Source: Bradyrhizobium sp. 200 (GTDB lineage Bacteria > Pseudomonadota > Alphaproteobacteria > Rhizobiales > Xanthobacteraceae). From it: DNA of 64,000 nt. Positions 34,990 to 43,617 of the stretch are shown here, piece after piece (position 1 is the stretch's first letter; every line of letters begins with the position of its first letter). The stretch lies in NCBI RefSeq assembly GCF_023100945.1, contig NZ_CP064689.1, positions 1,656,001 to 1,720,000 of the forward strand. Direction: 5' to 3'. Both the position numbers and the translations under genes were made by a program. A model generated the notes under the pieces. That model was not told where the DNA came from. It made no database searches and worked only from the letters and a program-made list of their open reading frames with translations.

Positions 34990-35005
34990 TGTGGGGCTGC
35001 CGAAA

Positions 35006-35416
35006 CTATTTCGGCTGCAGCTTCAGGGCCGCGGAATTGATGCAGTAGCGCAGGCCGGTCGGGCCGGGGCCATCGGGGAAGACGTGGCCGAGATGGCCGT
35101 CGCATTTCGAGCACAATACCTCGGTGCGGACCATGCCGTGGCTGACATCGCGCTCCTCGTCGACGTGGCTGTCGACGGCCGGCGCGGTGAAGCTCGGCCA
35201 GCCGCAGCCGGAATCGAACTTGGCGTCGGATTCGAACAGCGTCTGGCCGCAGCCGGCGCAGGTATAGATGCCCTTGCGGAGCTCGCGCTCATATTCGCCG
35301 GAGAACGGCCGCTCGGTCGCCTTCTCGCGCAGCACGGCGTACTGCATCGGGGTCAACTCGCGGCGCCACTCGGTCTCGCTCTTGACGACCTTGCCGGATG
35401 TCTTGGTGTCGGACAT
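35006..35416 (-). CDS. msrB: peptide-methionine (R)-S-oxide reductase MsrB
   Basis: 136 residues, full length. Zinc cysteines C53/C56 (CAGCG) and C102/C105 (CSKC), catalytic C125 in RYCINSAAL, and the family blocks GCGWPSF and GHLGHVF. It reduces the R form of methionine sulfoxide in proteins. No signal peptide is visible, so it should be cytoplasmic, unlike the MsrA encoded 24 bp upstream. The pair is one leftward operon. Confidence 0.96.
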   Translation of the reverse strand: MSDTKTSGKVVKSETEWRRELTPMQYAVLREKATERPFSGEYERELRKGIYTCAGCGQTLFESDAKFDSGCGWPSFTAPAVDSHVDEERDVSHGMVRTEVLCSKCDGHLGHVFPDGPGPTGLRYCINSAALKLQPK

Positions 35417-35440
35417 TTAGCCTCCTTATTGATAGCCTCG

Positions 35441-36157
35441 TCAGTTGGTAGCCTTGGCGTTGCTTACCAGCGTCGGCTTCTCGATGTAGTTCTCCGTAAA
35501 GATCTTCTTCAGGTTCTGGATCTTCGGGATGTCGTTGAAGACAATATAGGGCTGGTTCGGGTGCAGCGTCAGGTAGTCCTGGTGATAGTCTTCCGCCGCA
35601 TAGAACGCCTGCAGCGGGCCGACCTTGGTCACGATCGGCTTCTTGTAGACCTTGGCGGCGTTGAGCTGGGCGATATAGGCTTCCGCCACTTTCTTCTGCT
35701 CGTCATTGGCGGTGAAGATCGCCGAGCGATATTGCGTGCCGGTGTCCGGGCCCTGGCGGTTCAATTGCGTCGGGTCGTGCACGACGGAGAAGAAAATCTG
35801 CAGGATCTTGCCATAGCTGATCTTCTTCGGATCGTACTTGATTTCGACCGCCTCGGCGTGCCCCGTCGTCCCGGTGCCGATCATGGTGTAGTTCGCGGTC
35901 ATCTTGCTGCCGCCGGAATAGCCGGACACCGCGTTGAGCACGCCGGCAGTGTGCTGGTACACGCCCTGGACGCCCCAGAAGCAGCCGCCGGCGATCACGG
36001 CGGTCTGGACGCCCTCGGCCGCCTGAACATCGACGGCGGGCGGCGGAATGATGACGGCTTCCTCCGAGGCGCGCGAGGGGCTGATAGCGACCGCGGCGAT
36101 GGCCAGCGCGCCGACGGCGGCAGCGCACAGCGACAGGCTGAGATGGCGAGGGGACAT
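35441..36157 (-). CDS. msrA: peptide-methionine (S)-S-oxide reductase MsrA, exported form
   Basis: 238 residues. The catalytic Cys59 lies in VIAGGCFWGVQG; other family blocks are VSGYSGG, GHAEAVEIKYDP and DYHQDYL. A clear signal peptide precedes the domain (about 1-30, CAAAVGALAIAAVAISPSRA), so it should work in the periplasm. ATG 36157 follows GAGG with 5-bp spacing; a longer frame adds 41 unsupported residues. It leads the msrA-msrB operon. Confidence 0.94.
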   Translation of the reverse strand: MSPRHLSLSLCAAAVGALAIAAVAISPSRASEEAVIIPPPAVDVQAAEGVQTAVIAGGCFWGVQGVYQHTAGVLNAVSGYSGGSKMTANYTMIGTGTTGHAEAVEIKYDPKKISYGKILQIFFSVVHDPTQLNRQGPDTGTQYRSAIFTANDEQKKVAEAYIAQLNAAKVYKKPIVTKVGPLQAFYAAEDYHQDYLTLHPNQPYIVFNDIPKIQNLKKIFTENYIEKPTLVSNAKATN

Positions 36158-36423
36158 GGTTTCCTCTTTCGGCAATGGTTGGGGGCAGTCTAGAGCGGGA
36201 CCGGCGTTTCGCAATCGGCTCAATTCTCTTCCGATGCCCAAGATACGGCGCTGCTTGCGGATTGTTACGGCGGGTGACACACGAGTTCGTGAATAAAGCT
36301 GCGCCCGCGCAAGGCCTTAGGGCTGGGCGATCGGTCACGCTTGACCGATGCGGGCCTGTCTTTCCACAATGAACCCGAGGTCGCGCGCCACGACCAAAAT
36401 CCATGTGCCGGAGTGTTCCGCCG

Positions 36424-38139
36424 ATGTTGCGGGCCTTATTGCTGGGTCTCGTCATGCTTGTCGCCGCCGGCCCCGCGCGGGCCGCCGGCGATATCGACAC
36501 GTGCCGAAATTCCACGGCGGAACCCGCAGCACGCCTCGTGGCCTGCGAGAGCGTGATCGCCGACGAGAAGATCACCGGCCCCTCCCGGGCAGCCGCCCTC
36601 TGGTTTCGTGGCGACAGCCTGATGAAGAAGCGCGATTACGACGGCGCGATCGCGGCGTTCACCGCCTCCCACGAGATCGCGCCCCAGAATATCAATGTCA
36701 TCAATGCGCGCGGTATCGCCTACAGCTACAAGGGCGACGACGAGCGTGCGCTCGCCGACTACGATCTGTGCCTGCAGTTGCGCCCGACTTTCGGCAGCGC
36801 CTATAACAACCGCGGCCTGATCTTCATGCGCAGGGGCGAACTGCAGCGCGCGCTCGATGAATTCAACCTGGCGATCAAATATATCTTCAACGATCAGAGC
36901 CGCTACCTGCACCATTACAACCGGGGCCGCCTGCAGGGATTGATGAAGCTGTACGACGCCTCGCTTGCCGACTACGCCGAGGCGCAAAAGGTCAATCCCG
37001 ACGGTCTGCAAGTTCCGGGCTACCGGTGTGTTACCTACATCAGCATGGGCAGGTTCGATGACGCGCTCGCTGATTGTAATGCGGTGCTGGCGAAGTCCCC
37101 GAACAGTGTTTACGGGCTGACCAGCCGCGGCAATGCCTATCTCGGCAAGGGCAATCTCGACGCCGCCCTCGACGATTACAACCAGGCGCTCAAGATCAAT
37201 CCGAACTACGTTCGCGCTTATGTCGGCCGCGGGCAGCTTTTCGAGAAACGCCGCAACTTCGCCGCCGCTCGTTCCGACTATCGCTCGGCGGCCAACGCCG
37301 TGGCGGCGCGGCGCGAGGACATCGACACCACCCTTGCGCGCGCTGTTGCCAAGGAGCGGCTGGAAGCCTTGCTGGGTACGGCCGCGCCGGCGCCTGCCGG
37401 CAAGGCTTCACCGGTGGCGCCAGAACCGGCCGGCCCGCGCAAGGTCGCGCTGATCGTCGGCAACGGCGCCTACAAGAATGCTGCTCCGCTAGACAATCCG
37501 CCGCGCGACGCGAAACTGATCGCATCGACCTTTCGCGAACTCGGCTTTGCCACGGTGACGCTGGCGCCGGATCTTTCCCGGGACAAGTTCTTCGCCACCC
37601 TGCACGAATTCGGCATGGAGGCCGAAAAGGCGGACTGGGCTGTGGTCTATTATGCCGGTCACGGCATGGAGATCGGCGGCGTGAATTATCTGATCCCGGT
37701 CGACGCCAGGCTGAAGGCCGACAGTGACGCGGAGACGCAGGCAGTCGCCCTCGAGCAGGTGATCGCAGCGGTCGCCGGCGCGCGCAAACTGCGCCTGGTG
37801 ATGCTCGACGCCTGCCGCGACAACCCCTTTGAAAAGACCATGCAGCGGACGATTGCGCTGAAACTGGTCAACCGCGGCTTCTCCAACATCGAACCGGAAG
37901 CCGGCTTCATGGTGGTCTACGCCGCCAAGCACGGCGAGACCGCGCTCGACGGCGATTCCCTCAACAGCCCGTTCGCCACGGTGCTCGCGCGCGTCATCAA
38001 GGAACCGAAGATCGAGGTGCGCAAGCTGTTCGATATCGTCCGCGACGACGTCTGGAAGGCCACCAATCGCACGCAGCAGCCATTCACCTACGGCTCGCTG
38101 CCGGGGCGCGAGGATTTTTACTTCGTGGCGGGGAAGTGA
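36424..38139 (+). CDS. exported caspase-family protein with TPR repeats
   Basis: 571 residues. Signal peptide about 1-20 (LLLGLVMLVAAGPARAAG). About five TPR units cover residues 60-310 (NVINARGIAYSYKGDDERAL, TSRGNAYLGKGNLDAALDDY). A peptidase C14 (caspase) domain covers 335-571, with His413 in YYAGHGMEIGG and Cys464 in MLDACRDNPF, so the catalytic dyad is intact. ATG 36424 is preferred to ATG 36403 because the signal peptide begins there. Orthocaspases of this type cut after basic residues; target and role here are unknown. It stands alone. Confidence 0.9.
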   Translation: MLRALLLGLVMLVAAGPARAAGDIDTCRNSTAEPAARLVACESVIADEKITGPSRAAALWFRGDSLMKKRDYDGAIAAFTASHEIAPQNINVINARGIAYSYKGDDERALADYDLCLQLRPTFGSAYNNRGLIFMRRGELQRALDEFNLAIKYIFNDQSRYLHHYNRGRLQGLMKLYDASLADYAEAQKVNPDGLQVPGYRCVTYISMGRFDDALADCNAVLAKSPNSVYGLTSRGNAYLGKGNLDAALDDYNQALKINPNYVRAYVGRGQLFEKRRNFAAARSDYRSAANAVAARREDIDTTLARAVAKERLEALLGTAAPAPAGKASPVAPEPAGPRKVALIVGNGAYKNAAPLDNPPRDAKLIASTFRELGFATVTLAPDLSRDKFFATLHEFGMEAEKADWAVVYYAGHGMEIGGVNYLIPVDARLKADSDAETQAVALEQVIAAVAGARKLRLVMLDACRDNPFEKTMQRTIALKLVNRGFSNIEPEAGFMVVYAAKHGETALDGDSLNSPFATVLARVIKEPKIEVRKLFDIVRDDVWKATNRTQQPFTYGSLPGREDFYFVAGK

Positions 38140-38145
38140 TTGCTG

Positions 38146-38259
38146 CCGTCATTGCCTGCGACAAACGCGAAGCGTTTGCGCAAGGGAGCGTCAGCGACGA
38201 AGCAATCCACGCCTCCGCATGCGGCACGATGGATTGCTTCGCTTCGCTCGCAATGACGG
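38146..38259. repeat. composite intergenic repeat, CGTCATTGC family (orientation 1)
   Basis: From CCGTCATTGCCTGCGACAAA to CGCTCGCAATGACGG. The left arm carries an extra hairpin AAACGCGAAGCGTTT followed by GCGCAAGGGAGC; the centre is GAAGCAATCCA/TGGATTGCTTC. It is the mirror image of the element at 41688-41800. Confidence 0.85.
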
Positions 38260-38267
38260 CCTCGCCG

Positions 38268-39383
38268 TCACACCACCACGCTCAGCCGCTTCGCCGCGCG
38301 CGTGATGCCGGTGTAGAGCCATCTCGCCCGGCTGTCCTGGAACGCAAAACTCTCGTCGAACAGCACCACGTCGTCCCATTGCGAACCCTGCGACTTGTGT
38401 ACGGTGAGCACGTAGCCGTAGTCGAACTCGTCATAGGGCTTGCGCTGCTCCCACGGGATCGCCTCGATGCCGCCTTCGAAACAGTCGTGGCGCACCGAGA
38501 CCTTGGTGACCTTGTGGCCGAACTCCTCGTCGGGCGACAGCCGCATGGTCAGGATCTTGGATTTTGCCCGCGGCTGGGTGCGTGACTTCACCCGCCACAG
38601 CCCGCCATTGAACAGGCCTTTCTTGCGGTTGTTGCGCAGGCAGACCAGCTTGTCGCCGGCGATCGGCAACGGATCCTCGATGTTCTGCTTCTGGCGCACC
38701 CGCATGTTGTAGGCGCGGCGGGTATTGTTGCGCCCGACCAGCACCTGGTCGGCGCTCATCACGCGATCCGGATCGAGTTCGCTGCGCAGCACCACCTCGC
38801 TCTCGCCATGGCGACCGATTTCGAGTTCGCGGCCCTCGCGGATATCCATCGACATCCGCACGATCGGATCGTCCTGCGCCTGGCGATGCACCTCGGTCAG
38901 CATCGCATCGGGTTCGCTATTGGTGAAGAAGCCACCACCCTGGATCGGCGGCAATTGCGCGGGATCGCCGAGCACGAGCAGGGGGCAGTCGAACGACATC
39001 AGGTCGCGGCCGAGTTCGGCGTCGACCATCGAACATTCGTCGATCACGATCAGCTTTGCCTTGGAAGCAGGCGCGTCGTCCCACAGTTCGAAACTCGGCT
39101 GCTCGACGCCGGATTCCTTGGCGCGATAGATCAGCGAGTGGATCGTGGAGGCGTTGTCGCAGCCCTTGTTGCGCATCACCAGCGCCGCCTTGCCGGTGAA
39201 GGCCGCGTACTTCACCTCGCCGTCGACGCCATCGGCGATGTGGCGCGCCAGCGTGGTCTTGCCGGTGCCGGCATAGCCGAACAGGCGAAACACCGGCGGC
39301 GTGCCATTCCGGCCGGGCTTGGCCTTCAGCCAGTCGGCAACGGCCTTCAGCGCGGAATCCTGGTGCGGCGTAAACGTGGTCAT
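38268..39383 (-). CDS. RecD-like ATP-dependent helicase / AAA ATPase
   Basis: 371 residues of helicase superfamily 1. Walker A RLFGYAGTGKTTLARHI (K42), Walker B LIVIDECSMVDAELG, a QLPPIQGGGFF segment, and C-terminal VLTVHKSQGSQWDDVVL and WLYTGITRAAKRLSVVV, as in RecD2-type proteins. It is short, lacking the N-terminal domains of RecD2. ATG 39383 (MTTFTPHQDSALKAV) is the family-like start; a longer frame has no support. Likely a DNA helicase in repair or replication-fork processing. It is divergent from the monooxygenase gene. Confidence 0.87.
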   Translation of the reverse strand: MTTFTPHQDSALKAVADWLKAKPGRNGTPPVFRLFGYAGTGKTTLARHIADGVDGEVKYAAFTGKAALVMRNKGCDNASTIHSLIYRAKESGVEQPSFELWDDAPASKAKLIVIDECSMVDAELGRDLMSFDCPLLVLGDPAQLPPIQGGGFFTNSEPDAMLTEVHRQAQDDPIVRMSMDIREGRELEIGRHGESEVVLRSELDPDRVMSADQVLVGRNNTRRAYNMRVRQKQNIEDPLPIAGDKLVCLRNNRKKGLFNGGLWRVKSRTQPRAKSKILTMRLSPDEEFGHKVTKVSVRHDCFEGGIEAIPWEQRKPYDEFDYGYVLTVHKSQGSQWDDVVLFDESFAFQDSRARWLYTGITRAAKRLSVVV

Positions 39384-39585
39384 GGGGTCCAGACGGAGAG
39401 AAGAGCGGGCGGCAAGGCCGCGACTCAAACGGAAGCGTAAAGCTAACCATTCGCGCGTTCCATGCAAGGCTGCTTCCGCGTCACGGAATTGCTGTTTCGC
39501 GGGCCGAGGCTGGACTTGCAGCGGACGGCGAATACACTGGCTGAAAACAACAAGCGGTCCTTGAGCGGTCCTTGGGAGACGCGTC

Positions 39586-40794
39586 ATGAAATTCGGTATC
39601 TTTTACGAGCTGCAACTGCCGCGCCCATGGGAAGAGGGCGACGAGCTCCGGCTCTACCAGAACGCGCTGACGCAACTTGAGACCGCCGACCGGCTCGGCT
39701 ATGACCATGCCTGGGTGGTGGAACATCATTTCCTGGAGGAATATTCGCACTCGCCCGCGCCGGAATCCTTTCTCGCCGCGGCCAGCCAGCGGACCAAGAA
39801 CATCCGGCTCGGCCACGGCATTTTTCAGCTCACCACCAACCATCCCGCCCGCGTCGCCGAGCGGGTTGCGGTGCTCGATCTCCTGTCAAACGGCCGCTGC
39901 GAATTCGGCATGGGCGAGAGTGCGTCGATTACCGAACTGACGCCGTTCGGCCGCGACATGGAAACCAAGCGCGAGGTGTTCGAGGAGGCGGTGCAGGCGA
40001 TCTTTCCGATGTTCACGAAAGTGGGCACCGAACATCATGGAAAGTATTTCGATATTCCCCTGCGCAACGTAGTGCCGAAACCGGTGCAGAAGCCGCATCC
40101 GCCGTTGTGGATGGCGTGCTCGCAACTGCCGACCATCGAGCGCGCCGGCGAAAACGGTTTTGGCGCGCTTGGCTTTCAGTTCGTCAGCGCGGACGCAGCG
40201 CATGCCTGGGTGCATGCCTATTACAACGCCATTACAAAACGGCTGAAGAAACTCGCCGATTACGAGATCAACCCGAACATGGCGCTGGTGTCGTTCTTCA
40301 TGTGTGCCAAGACCGACGAGGAGGCCCGCGCCCGCGCCGACGGCGCCACCTTCTTCCAGTTCGCGCTGCGCTATTACGGCGCGTCGCAGAACCGGCAGCG
40401 TCCGGATCCCGGCACGGTCAACATGTGGGACGAGTACAACAAGTGGAAGCGCGAGAATCCGGAGGCGCAGGAGGCAGCGCTGCGCGGCGGCCTGATCGGA
40501 TCGCCGGAAACCATCGCTAAGAAACTGCGGCGTTTCCGCTCTTCGCATATCGACCAGGTGATCCTGCTCAACCAGGCGGGCAAGAACACCCATCAGCATA
40601 TCTGCGAATCGCTTGAGTTGTTCGCGAAGGAAGTGATGCCCGAATTCCAGAACGACCCCGAGCATGACGCCTGGAAGAAAGGCGTGATGAGCGGGGCGAT
40701 CCAGCTCGAAGAGATCGATACCGAAGCGTTCAGGGACCGCTACGGTAAGCTGGCGGTGAGCGTCTCACCGGCGCAGAAGGTGGCGGCGGGATGA
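39586..40794 (+). CDS. LLM-class flavin-dependent oxidoreductase (luciferase-like)
   Basis: 402 residues with the bacterial luciferase-like barrel: MKFGIFYELQLPRPW at the start, YDHAWVVEHHFLEEYSHSP, IRLGHGIFQLTTNHPARVAE, and NGFGALGFQFVSAD. Members use reduced flavin supplied by a separate reductase to oxidise small organic compounds. No reductase gene is adjacent. Substrate unknown. It ends at a 9-bp hairpin in the convergent gap. Confidence 0.88.
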   Translation: MKFGIFYELQLPRPWEEGDELRLYQNALTQLETADRLGYDHAWVVEHHFLEEYSHSPAPESFLAAASQRTKNIRLGHGIFQLTTNHPARVAERVAVLDLLSNGRCEFGMGESASITELTPFGRDMETKREVFEEAVQAIFPMFTKVGTEHHGKYFDIPLRNVVPKPVQKPHPPLWMACSQLPTIERAGENGFGALGFQFVSADAAHAWVHAYYNAITKRLKKLADYEINPNMALVSFFMCAKTDEEARARADGATFFQFALRYYGASQNRQRPDPGTVNMWDEYNKWKRENPEAQEAALRGGLIGSPETIAKKLRRFRSSHIDQVILLNQAGKNTHQHICESLELFAKEVMPEFQNDPEHDAWKKGVMSGAIQLEEIDTEAFRDRYGKLAVSVSPAQKVAAG

Positions 40795-40854
40795 AGGTTC
40801 CTGCGGTGCCGAGGAGACGACCCAGGATAGACCGTTAAATCACACACGGAGAAA

Positions 40855-40886
40855 TCTGGAATCAGAAGCAGCGCTCGGATTCCAGA
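40855..40886. terminator. 9-bp hairpin between convergent genes
   Basis: TCTGGAATC and GATTCCAGA with a 14-base loop, between the monooxygenase gene and the small secreted protein gene. Leftward it runs into TTTCTCC, a weak T-run. Confidence 0.4.
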
Positions 40887-40914
40887 AATCCGCTTCCATC
40901 GGTCGCGTGTCTCA

Positions 40915-41265
40915 TCAATTGGAGCGGCTTGCGCTGGCCGAATTCTGGCTCTTGGCCCTCTGGCGCTCATGCGGGGTCACGCAAACGACGTCGCCGGCGA
41001 ATGCTTCCCGCCAAACATATCCATCGCGGCAGGTGTTGGGACCGTGCGGGCCGCCGCCGACCTTCCGGTTGTTCCTGGCATTGGCGTTCTGCGCTTTTGC
41101 TTCAGCCCGCTCGGCCGGCGTAACACAAGCGCCGTCGCCATCCTGGGCGTCGCGCCACACGTAGCCGCTCCTGCATCCGGCTAAGGCCGCGTCGGTAGCG
41201 AGCGCGAGAGCGAGTGGAAGGACGATTGCAAATGCGAAACCGCGCAGAAGCGATGTCGTGGACAT
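40915..41265 (-). CDS. small secreted protein with two copies of a CxxGYVWR...CVTP motif
   Basis: 116 residues: signal peptide about 1-29, then two repeats of about 30 residues, GCRSGYVWRDAQDGDGACVT and TCRDGYVWREAFAGDVVCVT, each with two cysteines and followed by a PxxR and polar segment. I recall the single motif in many Bradyrhizobium small proteins. ATG 41265 follows AGGAGG with 5-bp spacing, a very strong site. Function unknown; the conserved aromatic/Cys unit suggests a small disulfide-bonded binding module. Confidence 0.8.
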   Translation of the reverse strand: MSTTSLLRGFAFAIVLPLALALATDAALAGCRSGYVWRDAQDGDGACVTPAERAEAKAQNANARNNRKVGGGPHGPNTCRDGYVWREAFAGDVVCVTPHERQRAKSQNSASASRSN

Positions 41266-41524
41266 GGTCACCTCCTGCTGCTGGTTATCCTGGAGCGCTG
41301 CTTTCGTACTCGCCGCGCTCCCGTCAGTTACATTATCATTGGCTGCAACTTGTGACTGTGAAAGCCTTCACAGGTTCGGCCTTGCCCGAATGGATCCGAG
41401 AAAACTCACGCAGTCGTGTTTTGTACGTTGAAGGATTGGAAAGCACGCAATAGCTTGCGATCTGGTGACGGGAAAAATCAGTGATGGAAAGCAGACTCTT
41501 CTCAGAGCGCGGCCGCGGCTACAG

Positions 41525-41704
41525 ATGAAGCGTTTCGCAACCTGGATATTTTACGGCGTCGGCGCGATCGCGATCGCGTATCTGGCGCTGTACGCCTATG
41601 CCGTCTTCACCGGACGCGAACTGCAGCCCGGCGATCCCATTCATATTTTTCGCAAGCCCGACGCGCCGAGTTATTCCGGTGTTTCAACGTCATTGCGAGC
41701 GTAG
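41525..41704 (+). CDS. small one-helix membrane protein ending inside a repeat
   Basis: 59 residues: MKRFATWIFYGVGAIAIAYL, ALYAYAVFTGRELQPGDPI, ending VSTSLRA. One membrane helix at about 8-27. The last six codons and the TAG are supplied by the arm of the palindromic repeat that starts at 41688. An upstream frame from 41465 exists, but the helix start fits 41525. No function known. Confidence 0.5.
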   Translation: MKRFATWIFYGVGAIAIAYLALYAYAVFTGRELQPGDPIHIFRKPDAPSYSGVSTSLRA

Positions 41705-41800
41705 CGAAGCAATCCATCCTTCGGCATAACGGATAGATGGATTGCTTCGTCGCTTCGCTCCCTTGCGCAAACGCTTCGCGCTTGTCGCAGGCAATGACGG
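41688..41800. repeat. composite intergenic repeat, CGTCATTGC family (orientation 2)
   Basis: From CGTCATTGCGAGCGTAGCGA to TTGTCGCAGGCAATGACGG. Here the right arm carries CCTTGCGCAAACGCTTCGCG; in the copy at 38146 the left arm does. Central ATCCATC/GATGGAT. It separates the small gene 41525-41704 from flbD. Confidence 0.85.
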
Positions 41801-41814
41801 CGAGGGGTCTTTGC

Positions 41815-43194
41815 TTAGCCCGCCGTGACAAAGCGCTGATGCTCGCCCGCGCCTGCCGGCGTGATCGGGATGCCGCCGTCGGCATATTCGTTCAGCTTGT
41901 TGCGCAGCGTGCGGATCGAGATGCCGAGGATATTGGCAGCATGGGTCCGGTTGCCGAGGCAGTGTTTCAGCGTCTCCAGGATCAGGTCGCGCTCGACGTC
42001 GGCGACGGTGCGGCCGACCAGGGCACGGGTGACCTGTTCGGCGGCAAAGGTGGCGTGCGCCACCGCCGGCGCGGTCTTGGCGAGATCGAGGCGGTCGCCG
42101 TCGGGCGTCAGAATAGCCTCAGGGCCGATCTCGTCGCCCTGCGCCATCAGCACCGAACGATGGATGGTGTTTTCCAGTTCGCGGACGTTGCCCTGCCAGC
42201 GGTTCGATGTCAGCACGCGCCGGGCGTCGGCCGAGATCGGGCGCAGCGGCACGCCGTTGGCGTCGGCATATTTCTTGGCAAAATGCTGCGCCAGTTCGAG
42301 GATGTCGGCCGGACGGTCGCGTAGCGGCGGGATCTTCAGGTTGACGACGTTGAGGCGGAACAGCAGGTCCTCGCGGAAGGTGCCTTCCCGCACGGCTTCG
42401 GAGAGGTTGCGGTTCGAGGTGGCGATGATGCGGATATCGACCGGAACCGGCTTGGTGCCGCCGACACGGTCGATCACGCGCTCCTGAATGGCGCGCAGCA
42501 GCTTGGACTGCAGGCGAACGTCCATTTCCGAGATTTCGTCTAGCAGCAGCGTGCCGCCGGTGGCCTCCTCGAACTTGCCGATGCGGCGCGCGATGGCGCC
42601 GGTGAAGGCGCCTTTCTCGTGGCCGAACAATTCGGATTCCAAGAGGTGCTCCGGGATCGCCGCGCAGTTGATCGAGATGAATGGCCGCTTGGCGCGGGTC
42701 GAGCGCGAGTGGACATAGCGCGCCAGCACTTCCTTGCCGGTGCCGGATTCGCCGGTGATCATCACGGAGGCGTCGGAGCCTGCGATCTGCTGCGCCAGCT
42801 TGATGACCTTGCCCATCGCTTCGTCGCGATAGACGAGGTCGCGGGAATCATTGGCGACGGCGGCGAGAACCGCGGCGATCAGTTCGGGATCGGGCGGCAG
42901 CGGGATGTATTCCTTGGCGCCGGCGTGAATCGCGGCGACCGCGGCGCGGGCGTCGTTGGAGATGCCGCAGGCCACGATCGGCACGTGGATGTGCTCGGCT
43001 TCCAGCCGCATCACCAGGTCGCGGATGTCGAGGGCGACGTCGACCAGCAGCAGGTCGGCGCCCTTGCCGCCGCGCAGGACCGCCATCGCCTGTTCGATCG
43101 CTTCGGCATGGGTCACCGAAGCACCGTTAGCCATCGCGATCTTGGTGGCGGTCGTGAGTTGGCCCTTCAATGTGCCAACGATGAGAAGCCGCAT
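41815..43194 (-). CDS. flbD: sigma-54-dependent flagellar activator FlbD
   Basis: 459 residues: receiver-like domain 1-115, AAA+ domain about 130-370 with GESGTGKE, the sigma-54 contact loop GAFTGA (GHEKGAFTGAIAR) and LLLDEISEMD, and a Fis-type DNA-binding helix near 415-445 (RTHAANILGISIRTLRNKLN). The receiver lacks the N-terminal acidic pair (LLIVGTLKG) and the usual lysine, so it is probably not phosphorylated, as reported for Caulobacter FlbD. It activates late flagellar promoters. It is last in fliF-fliG-fliH-fliN-flbD; a sigma-54 promoter before fliK is a likely target. Confidence 0.93.
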   Translation of the reverse strand: MRLLIVGTLKGQLTTATKIAMANGASVTHAEAIEQAMAVLRGGKGADLLLVDVALDIRDLVMRLEAEHIHVPIVACGISNDARAAVAAIHAGAKEYIPLPPDPELIAAVLAAVANDSRDLVYRDEAMGKVIKLAQQIAGSDASVMITGESGTGKEVLARYVHSRSTRAKRPFISINCAAIPEHLLESELFGHEKGAFTGAIARRIGKFEEATGGTLLLDEISEMDVRLQSKLLRAIQERVIDRVGGTKPVPVDIRIIATSNRNLSEAVREGTFREDLLFRLNVVNLKIPPLRDRPADILELAQHFAKKYADANGVPLRPISADARRVLTSNRWQGNVRELENTIHRSVLMAQGDEIGPEAILTPDGDRLDLAKTAPAVAHATFAAEQVTRALVGRTVADVERDLILETLKHCLGNRTHAANILGISIRTLRNKLNEYADGGIPITPAGAGEHQRFVTAG

Positions 43195-43247
43195 GTCAGT
43201 CTCCTGTTAGTTCCTTCGCGCCTCGCAGGCGCGTGTCGCCAAATTTG

Positions 43248-43598
43248 CTAGTTACGTTCCGCCTTGATGATTTCCGTCATGGTCACGCCGAGCTTGTCTT
43301 CCACCAGCACGACCTCGCCACGCGCCACCAGGCGGTTGTTGACGTAGATGTCGATGGCTTCGCCGACGCGGCGGTCGAGTTCGAGCACGGTGCCGGGTCC
43401 GAGCTTCAAGAGCTCGCCGACATCCATCTTGGAGCGGCCAAGCACGGCCGAGACCTGCACCGGCACGTCGAACACGGCCTCGAGGTCGGCTGCGATGCGC
43501 GAGGCCTGTTCGTCCTCGTTGTAGGCCAGATCGTCGACCGGCGGCGCGTCCGCCGAGTTGAGATCGGGAAGCGGTACCTGTGCGTCGGTGTCACTCAT
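43248..43598 (-). CDS. fliN: flagellar motor switch protein FliN
   Basis: 116 residues. C-terminal SpoA domain about 40-110: FDVPVQVSAVLGRSKMDVGE, PGTVLELDRRVGEAIDIYVN, NRLVARGEVVLVEDKLGVTM. It forms the lower C-ring with FliM and binds CheY signals indirectly. Length is normal. 19 bp after fliH and 53 bp before flbD. Confidence 0.94.
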   Translation of the reverse strand: MSDTDAQVPLPDLNSADAPPVDDLAYNEDEQASRIAADLEAVFDVPVQVSAVLGRSKMDVGELLKLGPGTVLELDRRVGEAIDIYVNNRLVARGEVVLVEDKLGVTMTEIIKAERN

Positions 43599-43617
43599 GA
43601 TTCAGTCCTCATGGCCT

